Source: Wolinella succinogenes DSM 1740
Lineage (GTDB): Bacteria; Campylobacterota; Campylobacteria; Campylobacterales; Helicobacteraceae
Assembly: GCF_000196135.1 (NCBI RefSeq)
Contig: NC_005090.1
Coordinates: 1,870,001 to 1,934,000 of the forward strand
Length of the DNA stretch: 64,000 nucleotides
Direction of reading: 5' to 3'
Shown: positions 53,366 through 60,637 of the stretch, piece by piece
Layout of the letters: every line of letters begins with the position of its first letter
Numbering within the stretch: position 1 is the first letter of the stretch
Notes under the pieces: generated by a model
What the model saw: only the letters and a program-made list of their open reading frames with translations
Told to the model about the DNA's origin: nothing
Database searches by the model: none
Program-made: the position numbers and the translations under genes

Positions 53366-54489
53366 AACCTATACTCCGTGAAGATGATCGAAAACATCGC
53401 ATTGAGCGCGATCACCCAAAAAATCGCATTCACCACGCTAATGGTCGTGTAGCGCCCTACGCTCTCTGTGCTTCCTGTGATTTGGAAGCCCCGAAAACAG
53501 CCAATTAGCGCGATAATCGCTCCATAAAAGGGTGCCTTGATGAGCCCCACCCAAAGATGGCGAATCTCCACCATCTCATAGAATCGCTCAATATACTGGA
53601 GATAGCCGATTCCTAGGTAGGATTTGATGATAAGCATCTCACCCAAAAGTCCCGCCACATTGGAGAGAAAAATCACCAAGGGCATCACCACCACAAGGGC
53701 AATCACGCGCGGAATCACCAAAAAGGCGTAGGGGTTGAAATTCATCGTTTTCATCGCATCAATCTCTTCGGTGATCTTCATCACCCCAATCTGCGCGGCA
53801 TAAGAAGAGGCGCTACGCCCCGCCACTACAATCGCAGCAATCACGGGGCCCAGCTCTCTTAGCGTGAGCATTCCCGTCATCTCCACCACGATGATAGAAG
53901 CGCCAAACTTCTCCAGCTGAATTGCCCCCTGATAGGCCATCACGATTCCCACCAAAAAGGAAGTGAGGGCGATGATAGGGACGGCTTTTATGCCTGATTC
54001 TTCGATATGGTAGAGCGTGGCTTTGAGGCGGATGAGTCGGCTCTCTTTCAAGGAACGCCCCATGGCAAAGAGCGTCTCCCCAAGAAATGAAGCGAATCGC
54101 CCTAGGCCTTTGAGCGATTCTTTGATCTTCTCGCCTAGCCTCAAAAGGGAAGAGAGCGAAGGAGGAGGGGCGGGGAGGTCGCGCTTTGATTCTTTGACGA
54201 TTCCAAGAATCGGAGCGATCGCTGGAGGGACCCCTTCCCACGCCCACTCGCCCCCTCGCCTCTTGACCGCCATGGAGAGCTCCAACAAAAGAGTCGCCGC
54301 CGAATAGTCCAGCGAGCTCACCCCAAGAAGCGAAACAGAGACACGCACACTATCACGCTTGCACGCTAAAAAGAGGCGAGAAATCAGCTCTTTTGGGAGC
54401 TCATAGTCCCATTGCCCCCGCAAAATGAGCCGCAACATCAAATCGCGCTCAATGATTTCCAAGGAGGGGGGTTTTAGATTTTCGTTCAT
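53362..54489 (-). CDS. mlaE: Lipid-transport permease MlaE-like with fused N-terminal STAS domain
   Basis: A 375-aa protein. Residues about 120-375 are the MlaE permease: FLVGIVMAYQGAIQLEKFGA, VVEMTGMLTLRELGPVIAAI, GRSASSYAAQIGVMKITEEI, DAMKTMNFNPYAFLVIPRV. Residues 1-110 are a STAS-like domain (SLLGVSSLDYSAATLLLELSMAVKRRGG), equivalent to the separate MlaB of E. coli. No MlaC gene follows. The start is at 54489, 1 nt from a small plus-strand ORF. Confidence 0.92.
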   Translation of the reverse strand: MNENLKPPSLEIIERDLMLRLILRGQWDYELPKELISRLFLACKRDSVRVSVSLLGVSSLDYSAATLLLELSMAVKRRGGEWAWEGVPPAIAPILGIVKESKRDLPAPPPSLSSLLRLGEKIKESLKGLGRFASFLGETLFAMGRSLKESRLIRLKATLYHIEESGIKAVPIIALTSFLVGIVMAYQGAIQLEKFGASIIVVEMTGMLTLRELGPVIAAIVVAGRSASSYAAQIGVMKITEEIDAMKTMNFNPYAFLVIPRVIALVVVMPLVIFLSNVAGLLGEMLIIKSYLGIGYLQYIERFYEMVEIRHLWVGLIKAPFYGAIIALIGCFRGFQITGSTESVGRYTTISVVNAIFWVIALNAMFSIIFTEYRL

Positions 54490-54607
54490 GGGACGCGTGC
54501 ATACTCCAAGTTTTGAGATGCAAAATTGTATCCAAAAAGCCCTCCACCTAGATGAAACGGATGAAAACTACTTAGAATTCTTAAAGGATTTGAAAAAAAA
54601 GCTATGA
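54488..54607 (+). CDS. Small ORF of 39 codons, unknown
   Basis: Reads MGRVHTPSFEMQNCIQKALH followed by LDETDENYLEFLKDLKKKL. It looks coding-like (amphipathic, acidic then basic) and ends 48 nt before the PAS protein gene. GTG 54497 is an alternative start. There is no good ribosome site, and it touches the mlaE start on the other strand. I do not recognise it and treat it as a candidate only. Confidence 0.35.
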   Translation: MGRVHTPSFEMQNCIQKALHLDETDENYLEFLKDLKKKL

Positions 54608-54655
54608 TAGAAATATAGCTTGCTCAAAAATCCACCAAAAAGACGGATTCAGCGT

Positions 54656-55180
54656 ATGAAACGCCCCAACCCAACCTCAATTGAGAAAACATTCCGCCCT
54701 GATGAGATTATCGTCTCCAAAACCGATACCAAGGGAATCATCACCTATGGCAACGAAGTCTTCATCTCTGTTTCGGGATATAGCGAGAGGGAGCTCATCG
54801 GCACCCCGCACAGCCTCATCCGCCACCCCGATATGCCACGCGTCATCTTCAAGCTCCTTTGGGATACCCTAGCCGAAAAGAAAGAGGTCTTTGCCTATGT
54901 GAAGAATCTCGCCAAAGATGGCTCTTATTATTGGGTCTATGCCAATGTCACCCCCTCTTTTGATCTCAAGGGTCGCGTGATTGGCTACCACTCCATGCGG
55001 CGAAAACCCGCCCCAGAGGCAGTCAAAACCATCGAACCCATCTACGCGCTCCTCTTGGAGGCTGAGAGAGAGGGGGGAATGGAGGCGAGCTCTAAGCGGC
55101 TTGAAGCGATGCTCCATCAAGAGGGCAAAAGCTACGAAGAGTTCGTCGCTAGGCTCCATCGCCGCTATCCTGTCACCTAA
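54656..55180 (+). CDS. Aer/CetB-like PAS-domain protein
   Basis: A 174-aa soluble single PAS-domain protein. It carries the Aer-type pattern: FRPDEIIVSKTDTKGIITYG, VFISVSGYSERELIGTPHSLIRHPDMPRVIFKLLWDTL and GSYYWVYANVTPSFDLKGRVIGYHSMRRKP, the region that binds FAD in Aer and CetB. In Campylobacter, CetB-type proteins pair with a separate methyl-accepting CetA to sense redox state for energy taxis. No receptor partner is in the window. ATG 54656 is used; an earlier TTG frame adds 12 basic residues. Its last base abuts the next gene. Confidence 0.82.
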   Translation: MKRPNPTSIEKTFRPDEIIVSKTDTKGIITYGNEVFISVSGYSERELIGTPHSLIRHPDMPRVIFKLLWDTLAEKKEVFAYVKNLAKDGSYYWVYANVTPSFDLKGRVIGYHSMRRKPAPEAVKTIEPIYALLLEAEREGGMEASSKRLEAMLHQEGKSYEEFVARLHRRYPVT

Positions 55181-55765
55181 ATGCATCTCATCATGCTTGC
55201 CAAAGCCCCTATTTTAGGCTTTGTCAAGACTCGCCTCGCTAGAGAGATTGGTGATGAGGCGGCTTTGGAGCTCTATCGATGGATGCTCCAAAGCCTCCAC
55301 CAAAGCCTCCAAGAATCAGGCTACTCCTATGAGATCGCCTACACTCCCCTAGAGGGATTTGAAGCGATGCGTGAGGCACTGGGGGGCGAGAGCGCCCTCT
55401 CTTTGCAGGGCGAGGGAGATTTGGGGGCGAAGATGGAACAAGCTTTAAGAGATGCTCTCTCTCATCACTCCAAAGCGCTACTCATTGGCTCAGACACCCC
55501 CACGCTCACGCCCGAACTCTTTAGGCGAGTCGATGAGCTGCTCCAAAATCACGAGATCGTCATCGGACCCGCCAAAGATGGCGGCTATTACCTCATCGCC
55601 TTCACCCAAGAGGGATTCATGCCAGAGCTCTTCCATGCAATGCCTTGGAGCACTTCTCTAGTGCTCCAAGAGACTCTCCAAAGAGCCCGGGGAAAGAGAG
55701 TGGCGCTCCTAGAAGAGAGGGAAGATATTGACACACTAGAGGCTCTCGCGAGGGCGGGCTTCTAG
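55181..55765 (+). CDS. DUF2064/TIGR04282 glycosyltransferase-like protein
   Basis: A 194-aa protein with the family start MHLIMLAKAPILGFVKTRLA, then DLGAKMEQALRDALSHHSKALLIGSDTPTLT (Asp in GSDTP), and the end region IVIGPAKDGGYYLIAF with PWSTSLVLQETLQRA. It is a GT-A-like nucleotide-sugar-transferase fold with no assigned reaction. It starts directly after the PAS gene and overlaps the convergent lipoprotein gene by 30 nt. Confidence 0.85.
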   Translation: MHLIMLAKAPILGFVKTRLAREIGDEAALELYRWMLQSLHQSLQESGYSYEIAYTPLEGFEAMREALGGESALSLQGEGDLGAKMEQALRDALSHHSKALLIGSDTPTLTPELFRRVDELLQNHEIVIGPAKDGGYYLIAFTQEGFMPELFHAMPWSTSLVLQETLQRARGKRVALLEEREDIDTLEALARAGF

Positions 55766-56077
55766 ATCAAAAGCCCAATCGCTGGAGCTTGCATTGCTTT
55801 CGTTCTTCTCCTCTGTCCCAACCTCTTTGGCTAAATCCCCCTCTTCGCTCTTCTCTCCCTTAATCCCATCAGATATCTTTTCGACCGTATAGCCTATAGC
55901 GGCTCCGGGAATAGTTCCAATGAGAGCCAACACCGCCAGAGAAAACATTGCGCTTTTCCCGACACAATCACCAACTCCCTCACAAAACGAGGCTTCAGCC
56001 TCTCTTGACGGCTCCCCAGAAGTCGCGCATCCACTTGCCAAAAATATCACAAGGGCGGCCGTGAAAATCCTCCTCAC
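55736..56077 (-). CDS. Small predicted lipoprotein, unknown
   Basis: A 113-aa protein with a lipoprotein signal peptide (RIFTAALVIFLASGC, lipidated cysteine at about 17), then FCEGVGDCVGKSAMFSLAVLALIGTIPGAAIGYTVEKISD, which contains one membrane-like glycine-rich helix, and an acidic tail rich in Glu and Ser. Glycine-rich helix plus lipobox recalls Rick_17kDa/SlyB-like or entericidin-like lipoproteins, but no family is certain. Tail overlaps the DUF2064 gene by 30 nt. Confidence 0.7.
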   Translation of the reverse strand: MRRIFTAALVIFLASGCATSGEPSREAEASFCEGVGDCVGKSAMFSLAVLALIGTIPGAAIGYTVEKISDGIKGEKSEEGDLAKEVGTEEKNESNASSSDWAFDLEARPRESL

Positions 56078-56088
56078 TCCCCGCGCCC

Positions 56089-56559
56089 CTATTCTCTAAT
56101 GAATGATAGATTTATATTTTCAAAACTAACATCAAGACTTTTTGGAAGTTCTCTGATGATGGTTTGATTGGGGCTTTTCTCTATATTTTTGGACGCTTCA
56201 TTCCATATGTATCTATAAATCCTATCACCTTTTTTGATCCAAAATTTCACGCCATCATCCATCACATAGAGAGTTTCTTGGTGTGAATATCCAAGAGAGC
56301 CTTTTCGTTTGTTAAATAGAATCTCCACTTTATATTGATTGGATTCTAGTGGCTCTATGGCATAGCTTCTTAGCTCATATCTCCCTTTGGCATCGCCAAT
56401 CAAAGAGTGTTTGATCTCCATATGACCACCCTTGATCACAAAAGAGGCTCCAGAGCCAAAAGAGGAGATCTCTTCGTGGCTAAAACCTTTAGATTCATTT
56501 GCAGATAACGACATGACAAGCAGGGCTATACACACGAGGGCGAATTTGATGCGATTCAT
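56089..56559 (-). CDS. Secreted protein, unknown
   Basis: A 156-aa protein with a signal peptide (NRIKFALVCIALLVMSLSANES). The mature part is mixed beta and polar: SSFGSGASFVIKGGHMEIKH, KGRYELRSYAIEPLESNQYK, GYSHQETLYVMDDGVKFWIK. I recognise no domain. ATG 56559 is chosen for AAGGAG 9 nt upstream; an ATG at 56577 adds six residues. It is more A+T-rich than genes to the left, suggesting transfer. Confidence 0.65.
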   Translation of the reverse strand: MNRIKFALVCIALLVMSLSANESKGFSHEEISSFGSGASFVIKGGHMEIKHSLIGDAKGRYELRSYAIEPLESNQYKVEILFNKRKGSLGYSHQETLYVMDDGVKFWIKKGDRIYRYIWNEASKNIEKSPNQTIIRELPKSLDVSFENINLSFIRE

Positions 56560-56617
56560 CCTATTGCTCTCCTTCATGGGGGCATTGATGAAATTCTATC
56601 AACTCCTCTCCCCATTT

Positions 56618-57178
56618 TCAAGGAAGCTCTCGTCTCAATCCCCTAAAGTCGGGTCTAGGTAGGCAAATAAAAAATCTCTCTTCATTGCGCTCGCGATAGA
56701 GTTTTTGCAGATAGACAATAGAGGTCTTTCCATCATTGATGCTCACGCCTCCACATCCCCCTATGGCTATAGGCTCATTTTGTGGGAAAAACGACTTCTC
56801 CTCAAACGCTTTTGCCGTCTTAACGACAAAGGTTGGTATTTTGTGAAGTTCATTTGCAAAATGGTATGTCATCCAGTTGGTTCCGCTCGCTATAATGGCT
56901 ATAGGCGTATGCTTTAGCAGACCTAGAGCGTGTCTTAGATTGAGCACGTACTCGGCTTGGTCGCTCTGACTCCCTGTAGCCTCTACAAACTCACCATATA
57001 TACAGCAATCAAGAGAGTCAAAAAAAGCATCCATCACCTCTTTTGCTCCCTTCATGGCTGAATGGGTCGTGACAATATGGAGTTTTTGAATATCGTATTT
57101 TTCTCCCAGCAGTGATATGGCAATAGTGAGAGGCTGGTAGGTGAGTCCGCATTGGATAATAAGCTCTATTTTTTCCAC
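56618..57178 (-). CDS. CARF/CRISPR ring-nuclease-like fold protein (candidate)
   Basis: A 186-aa protein with no close family I can name for certain. Its first 45 residues (IELIIQCGLTYQPLTIAISL ... KLHIVTTHSAMKGAKEV) match the pattern of CARF and Cas_NE0113/ring-nuclease proteins (GxSPxxxTxxLxxL ... hhVITTxxGxxRA). IAIIASGTNWMTYHFANEL sits where those proteins have an AGGRKTM motif, so the usual catalytic Arg-Lys is missing. The start is GTG 57178 with AAGGAG 7 nt upstream. It lies just outside the left end of the tRNA-Phe element. No cas gene or repeat array is in the window. Confidence 0.45.
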   Translation of the reverse strand: MEKIELIIQCGLTYQPLTIAISLLGEKYDIQKLHIVTTHSAMKGAKEVMDAFFDSLDCCIYGEFVEATGSQSDQAEYVLNLRHALGLLKHTPIAIIASGTNWMTYHFANELHKIPTFVVKTAKAFEEKSFFPQNEPIAIGGCGGVSINDGKTSIVYLQKLYRERNEERFFICLPRPDFRGLRRELP

Positions 57179-57214
57179 CTCTTTTCTCCTTTATTTCATC
57201 CACCAAGCTTAATT

Positions 57215-57251
57215 TGCAAGAGAGATATTTCTAGCTTTGCGTTCTCTTGCA
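57215..57251. repeat. 9-bp inverted repeat
   Basis: TGCAAGAGA and TCTCTTGCA, 19 nt apart, at the 5' side of the CARF-like gene and outside the element. It could be a regulator site or a hairpin. Confidence 0.4.
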
Positions 57252-57363
57252 GAGGCACAAACAAAATCTATTTTTAGCTTGATTAAATTTAAGAAAGGCT
57301 TGATGAGTAGAGGGGATGGATGATATTAATTTTATAAAAAATGGGGAAGAAGATCAAAAGAAG

Positions 57364-57388
57364 TGGTGGCTTGAGGCGGAATCGAACC
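57364..57388 (+). repeat. attL direct repeat
   Basis: 25 bp identical to 62050-62074, the minus-strand tRNA-Phe 3' end with its CCA. Allowing one mismatch, identity extends 6 bp further left (from 57358). Confidence 0.92.
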
Positions 57389-57489
57389 CTACACCATTTC
57401 TTAAGCGTTATATTGATGTATAAAACCCCATAAATACGATATTCTAATTTTATTTTAATTCCTTTTGATTTATAATCTTTCTCAAGAAG

Positions 57490-57510
57490 AGGACACCCAA
57501 AAGGACACCC
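57490..57510 (+). promoter_or_regulatory. Left integrase arm-type sites
   Basis: AGGACACCC at 57490-57498 and again at 57502-57510, same orientation, 12 bp apart. The second copy ends 4 bp before the integrase ATG and contains its AAAGGA ribosome site, so integrase binding could repress its own gene. The same pair is present at the right end. Confidence 0.6.
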
Positions 57511-57514
57511 ATAA

Positions 57515-58618
57515 ATGGCTATTAATCTAAATGACTATAAAAGAGTAGCTCAAAACCTCAAAGTCAATAAAAAAAATATGAGAGAGTTTTTATTTGATTT
57601 TAGAGTGAATGGAAAACGATACCGCAAAGTTGAAACACTTATAGAGCGTACTGGGTGGAATAAAAAGGACTATGAAAGAGAGGCTCAGCTTTTACTGATT
57701 GATTACCGAAAAAAAGTAGAAGCAAACACGGGCAATCTTCAAATCACTTCAAACACAAGGTTAAACGAATTATGGGAGCTTTATTTCCAAACCCTCGATA
57801 AATCTACAAGTTGGACATTTACTAAAGAGAGCTTTTATAATCGCTACTTAAAAGAGCCGTTAGGTAAAAAGAAACTTGATAGCATACAAGAGCACCACAT
57901 AATGGCGATTATAAGACACTTACAAGCTGAGGGAATGGCTACACGCACGGTAAACACCACATTAGAGATACTGCGCCCCCTCTTTGATTTTGCTATTAAA
58001 AACAAGGCATTAAGAGACAACCCCACACGCTTTATCGTACTTAAAAAAGACAATACCAAAAAGATTGTTATCAATGGGGCTGAGATGTTTAAACGCATAT
58101 TTGAGGGCATTAATGACTATTACAGCTCACAGCCTTTTTATAGGGCTTTATTTCTCTTTGGCTTCACGGGTAGGCGTAAAGGCGAGATATTAAAGCTCAA
58201 ATGGGAAAACATAGACCTAGATAATAACTACTATTGGATAGAAGATACCAAAAACAACGAAAAACAAAAATATGAGTTACCCCACTTTATCAAAGAGGCA
58301 CTTTTACAGATACAGGACACCCACACGGGATTAGTCTTTAAAAGCCCCGTAACGGGTAGAATGTTAGAGAATACAGATGGACAAATGAATAAGCTTAAGA
58401 AGCACCTCAACATGCCCGAATTAACGCTCCATTATATGCGAAATGTTTTAGTAAGTGCTTTAGCAGAACGAGGCACCGAGGCGATAACTCTTAGCGGTAT
58501 GTTAGGGCATAGAGACGCTACAACGATAAACAAGTATTTATCACTGAGTTATCACAATAGCAGTAAAAAGGGTAACGCAACGATGGGGCAAATCATAGAC
58601 GCTGAGGTAGTGGAATGA
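57515..58618 (+). CDS. int: Tyrosine site-specific recombinase (integrase)
   Basis: A 367-aa tyrosine recombinase. N-terminal arm-binding part about 1-60 (KKNMREFLFDFRVNGKRYRK is AP2-like), core-binding SAM-like domain about 65-165, catalytic domain about 170-367. Catalytic residues: Arg in FGFTGRRKGEILKLKW, the lysine in the beta-hairpin YWIEDTKNNEKQKY, His and Arg in LTLHYMRNVLVSAL, His in GMLGHRDATTINKYL, with the nucleophile Tyr in that last motif. It should integrate and excise this element at tRNA-Phe. The ribosome site overlaps an arm-type site. Overlaps the next gene by 4 nt. Confidence 0.95.
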   Translation: MAINLNDYKRVAQNLKVNKKNMREFLFDFRVNGKRYRKVETLIERTGWNKKDYEREAQLLLIDYRKKVEANTGNLQITSNTRLNELWELYFQTLDKSTSWTFTKESFYNRYLKEPLGKKKLDSIQEHHIMAIIRHLQAEGMATRTVNTTLEILRPLFDFAIKNKALRDNPTRFIVLKKDNTKKIVINGAEMFKRIFEGINDYYSSQPFYRALFLFGFTGRRKGEILKLKWENIDLDNNYYWIEDTKNNEKQKYELPHFIKEALLQIQDTHTGLVFKSPVTGRMLENTDGQMNKLKKHLNMPELTLHYMRNVLVSALAERGTEAITLSGMLGHRDATTINKYLSLSYHNSSKKGNATMGQIIDAEVVE

Positions 58619-59280
58619 ATAAAGAAAGTTTTTGTGATGTACTGAAAGATGCTTATGAGCAAATAATGCAAGAATGTCATTTTGTTGATGAAAAAGGCGA
58701 AGAAATAGAATCTTTAATGCGTGGAGAATTAACTCTAGGTGATGCCGATAATTCATGTTTTCAACACCTTGATAATTTTTTTCAAAAGATCCCTCGAGAG
58801 GAATGGGAGAATGAAGCATATGAAATAGCCCTAATGCTTGAAGATTTGTCATTGCAAAAAGGTGTCGAACTTTACAATGAAAGAACAAAAAAGCTAAGGA
58901 CGAAAAAAGGCAGCCTATTAAAAAAAGATGATATTAAAGCACTTGAGAGAGCATTAACGGTTCTTGAAAAATTATTTCACATTGAGTACGATGGCAAAGT
59001 TATTAAAAGCGTTGATGATATTCCTAATGATATCTTTGATACATTCCCACCTAACTATCTTAATGGTATAAAAACACTTGATTTTATCAAAGAGACAATG
59101 CTAGACATAAAGAGTGGAGAATATAATCAAGGTTTTTATTATGAACAGCGACCACCCGCAAAGCAAGAACTAAAAGACTATTTGGACAACTTGAATAAAC
59201 AATACAACGCTAAAGGAGGCGGACATATTAAAAAGTTTATTGACGCATTGGACATACTGCAATATGCTAATCTAATCTAA
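58615..59280 (+). CDS. Element gene, 221 aa, unknown
   Basis: Unrecognised acidic, mostly helical protein. It starts with ATG inside the integrase stop (ATGA), so the two are translated together. Visible parts: KESFCDVLKDAYEQIMQECH, a DNFFQKIPREEWENEAYEIA block, a charged middle (KKLRTKKGSLLKKDDIKALE) and the C-terminal YYEQRPPAKQELKDYLDNLN ... GGGHIKKFIDALDILQYANL. No membrane segment or signal. Coupling to integrase suggests a directionality, immunity or accessory role, which is inference. Confidence 0.75.
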   Translation: MNKESFCDVLKDAYEQIMQECHFVDEKGEEIESLMRGELTLGDADNSCFQHLDNFFQKIPREEWENEAYEIALMLEDLSLQKGVELYNERTKKLRTKKGSLLKKDDIKALERALTVLEKLFHIEYDGKVIKSVDDIPNDIFDTFPPNYLNGIKTLDFIKETMLDIKSGEYNQGFYYEQRPPAKQELKDYLDNLNKQYNAKGGGHIKKFIDALDILQYANLI

Positions 59281-59377
59281 CATACTTTATACCTTATAGG
59301 TCGCATTATTAACACCTCTCAAATACGGTCATTTGAAATAATTCCATATAAATTCAAAATATGGGAGTATCAAACAA
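59281..59377 (+). promoter_or_regulatory. Control region before the excisionase-like gene
   Basis: A+T-rich gap with TATA-like boxes near 59286-59301 and a 6-bp inverted repeat CCATAT ... ATATGG (59344-59364) touching the GGGAG ribosome site. Likely the start of a second transcript. Confidence 0.35.
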
Positions 59378-59572
59378 ATGGCACAAAACACACACAACGA
59401 ATGGTTAAGCCCCTCAGGCTTAGAGGCTGAGTACGAAATCAAAAAAAGCACTCAAGCTAAATACCGCATGGAAGCAAAAATCCCTTTTTGCAAGATTGGT
59501 AAATTTATCCGCTATAACAGGGCTGAGATTAATGCATGGATAGCCTCGCATAAAAGGGGGGTGGCGTTATGA
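59378..59572 (+). CDS. AlpA/excisionase-like small HTH protein
   Basis: A 64-aa protein of MerR-type excisionase/AlpA form: SPSGLEAEYEIKKSTQAKYR (helix-turn-helix entry), IPFCKIGKFIRYNRAEINAW, the typical F-x-K-x-G-x-x-x-R-Y-x-x-x-x-I-x-x-W ending. Such proteins bend DNA for excision or activate element genes. It overlaps the next gene by 4 nt. Confidence 0.8.
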   Translation: MAQNTHNEWLSPSGLEAEYEIKKSTQAKYRMEAKIPFCKIGKFIRYNRAEINAWIASHKRGVAL

Positions 59573-59832
59573 GTACCTACTTTAAAAGGTCAGTCCTTAG
59601 AAGATTTTTGAGAGATTTATTAAGTGGCGAAACTGTAGGGGCTTCGGACGGTGGACGTTATGGCGTTTCTTGGTTAGCGAACTATGCCACAGTATTAAGA
59701 GAATCCTACGGGGTTATCATTGAATCAATACCAAAAGGAGCGGGGCTTAAGCATTTCTATCGTATCAAAAACAGGGAACAGGCAAGAAGAGTTTTAGAGA
59801 GTTTGGATAGCAATGTAAAAGAGCAGAAATGA
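59569..59832 (+). CDS. Predicted winged-helix protein, 87 aa
   Basis: Pattern of phage-type winged-helix proteins: SVLRRFLRDLLSGETVGASD, GVSWLANYATVLRESYGVII (recognition helix and start of wing), GAGLKHFYRIKNREQARRVL. Family members act as DNA-binding regulators. The first 25 residues resemble the start of the gene at 60638 (VLRxFLxD ... ETVGA). Overlaps the AlpA-like gene by 4 nt. Confidence 0.65.
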   Translation: MSTYFKRSVLRRFLRDLLSGETVGASDGGRYGVSWLANYATVLRESYGVIIESIPKGAGLKHFYRIKNREQARRVLESLDSNVKEQK

Positions 59833-59899
59833 AGCCCTTTTGCTTGGAAAATAAGCAATTATCATTCCACGACCAAAAAACAACTTTTAGGGGCAAAAA

Positions 59900-60625
59900 A
59901 TGAGTGAGGCTAAAAACCTCACGCCCCCTGAATTGGTGGGGCTTGGGGCTGTTTTTGAAGCGTTGGCAGAATATGCCCAAAATATGGGTTATCGTAATGT
60001 AGGTGAAAGTTTCTTGAGATTAGGCATAGATAGCATAAGAGCGACACCTCTAAAAAGTACCATTGAAAAGATACTCTCTCAAACGGGCTGGATTAAAAAA
60101 GAGGTGCAAAGTCACTCTAAAATTTCAGCCCATGCCAAAAGAAAAAAGGCTACTAAAGAGACAACCTCAGCATTTTACATCATAACGCACACGGGGTTTA
60201 AAAATATCCTACTTGAAACGCCCCACGCACTCAATCAATCAAGTAACTACACAAAGTATAAACTCACTATTTATGGGTTATCTCAACCTAAAAGGCTTTT
60301 GAGTAGTGCCACGATTGAAGAGCTACAACGCCTCTTAAAACGCTTAGAGGTTCAAGAGTTAGATATTTGCATAGACAGCAACAACGCTTTAAATTTAGAA
60401 GGATTGAGAGCTTTTGGAGTAATAGACCCGTGTTTTACCACATCATACCTACACAACCCTAAAGGCTTAAGCTACATAACAAGGCTATGCTACTATGACA
60501 AACAAGCCAAAGACCACTTAAAAGACGCCCTTTATCGCTTAGAATTGACTTGCATAACACGGGGTAAGATCGGAGCGTTATTTGTGCCTTTTGATGAGGT
60601 AAAAGCGATTTTAAACACACTATAA
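59900..60625 (+). CDS. Possible replication-initiator-like protein, 241 aa
   Basis: No firm family. After a helical N-terminal part (LVGLGAVFEALAEYAQNMGY) and a basic linker (HAKRKKATKETT), the C-terminal half reads KYKLTIYGLSQPKRLL, VQELDICIDSNNALNL, ITRLCYYDKQAK and DALYRLELTCITRGKIG. The order beta-strand D.CID ... YYDK ... YRLEL is seen in replication proteins of small plasmids and filamentous phages. A catalytic HUH pair is not clear. AGGGG lies before the ATG. The preceding 67 bp hold a short hairpin only. Confidence 0.5.
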   Translation: MSEAKNLTPPELVGLGAVFEALAEYAQNMGYRNVGESFLRLGIDSIRATPLKSTIEKILSQTGWIKKEVQSHSKISAHAKRKKATKETTSAFYIITHTGFKNILLETPHALNQSSNYTKYKLTIYGLSQPKRLLSSATIEELQRLLKRLEVQELDICIDSNNALNLEGLRAFGVIDPCFTTSYLHNPKGLSYITRLCYYDKQAKDHLKDALYRLELTCITRGKIGALFVPFDEVKAILNTL

Positions 60626-60637
60626 AAGGGAAAAGAA

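Larger units (their letters stand above)
57179..57514. other. Non-coding junction before the integrase gene
   Basis: 336 bp without a supported gene. It holds a 9-bp inverted repeat (57215-57251), the left attachment repeat (57364-57388) and two 9-bp arm-type sites (57490-57510). The left part up to 57363 is chromosomal and would have been the region downstream of tRNA-Phe before insertion; a T-run on the minus strand near 57333-57342 could have been its terminator. Confidence 0.6.

Noticed and set aside
57297-57316. GGCTTGATGAGTAGAGG near the left end, similar to the first bases of tRNA-Phe
   Set aside because: Only the first 8 bases match and no arm can fold. It is on the other strand from attL and looks like chance.
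58314-58322. Fifth AGGACACCC copy
   Set aside because: It is a single copy inside conserved int coding sequence (QDTHT) with no partner 12 bp away.
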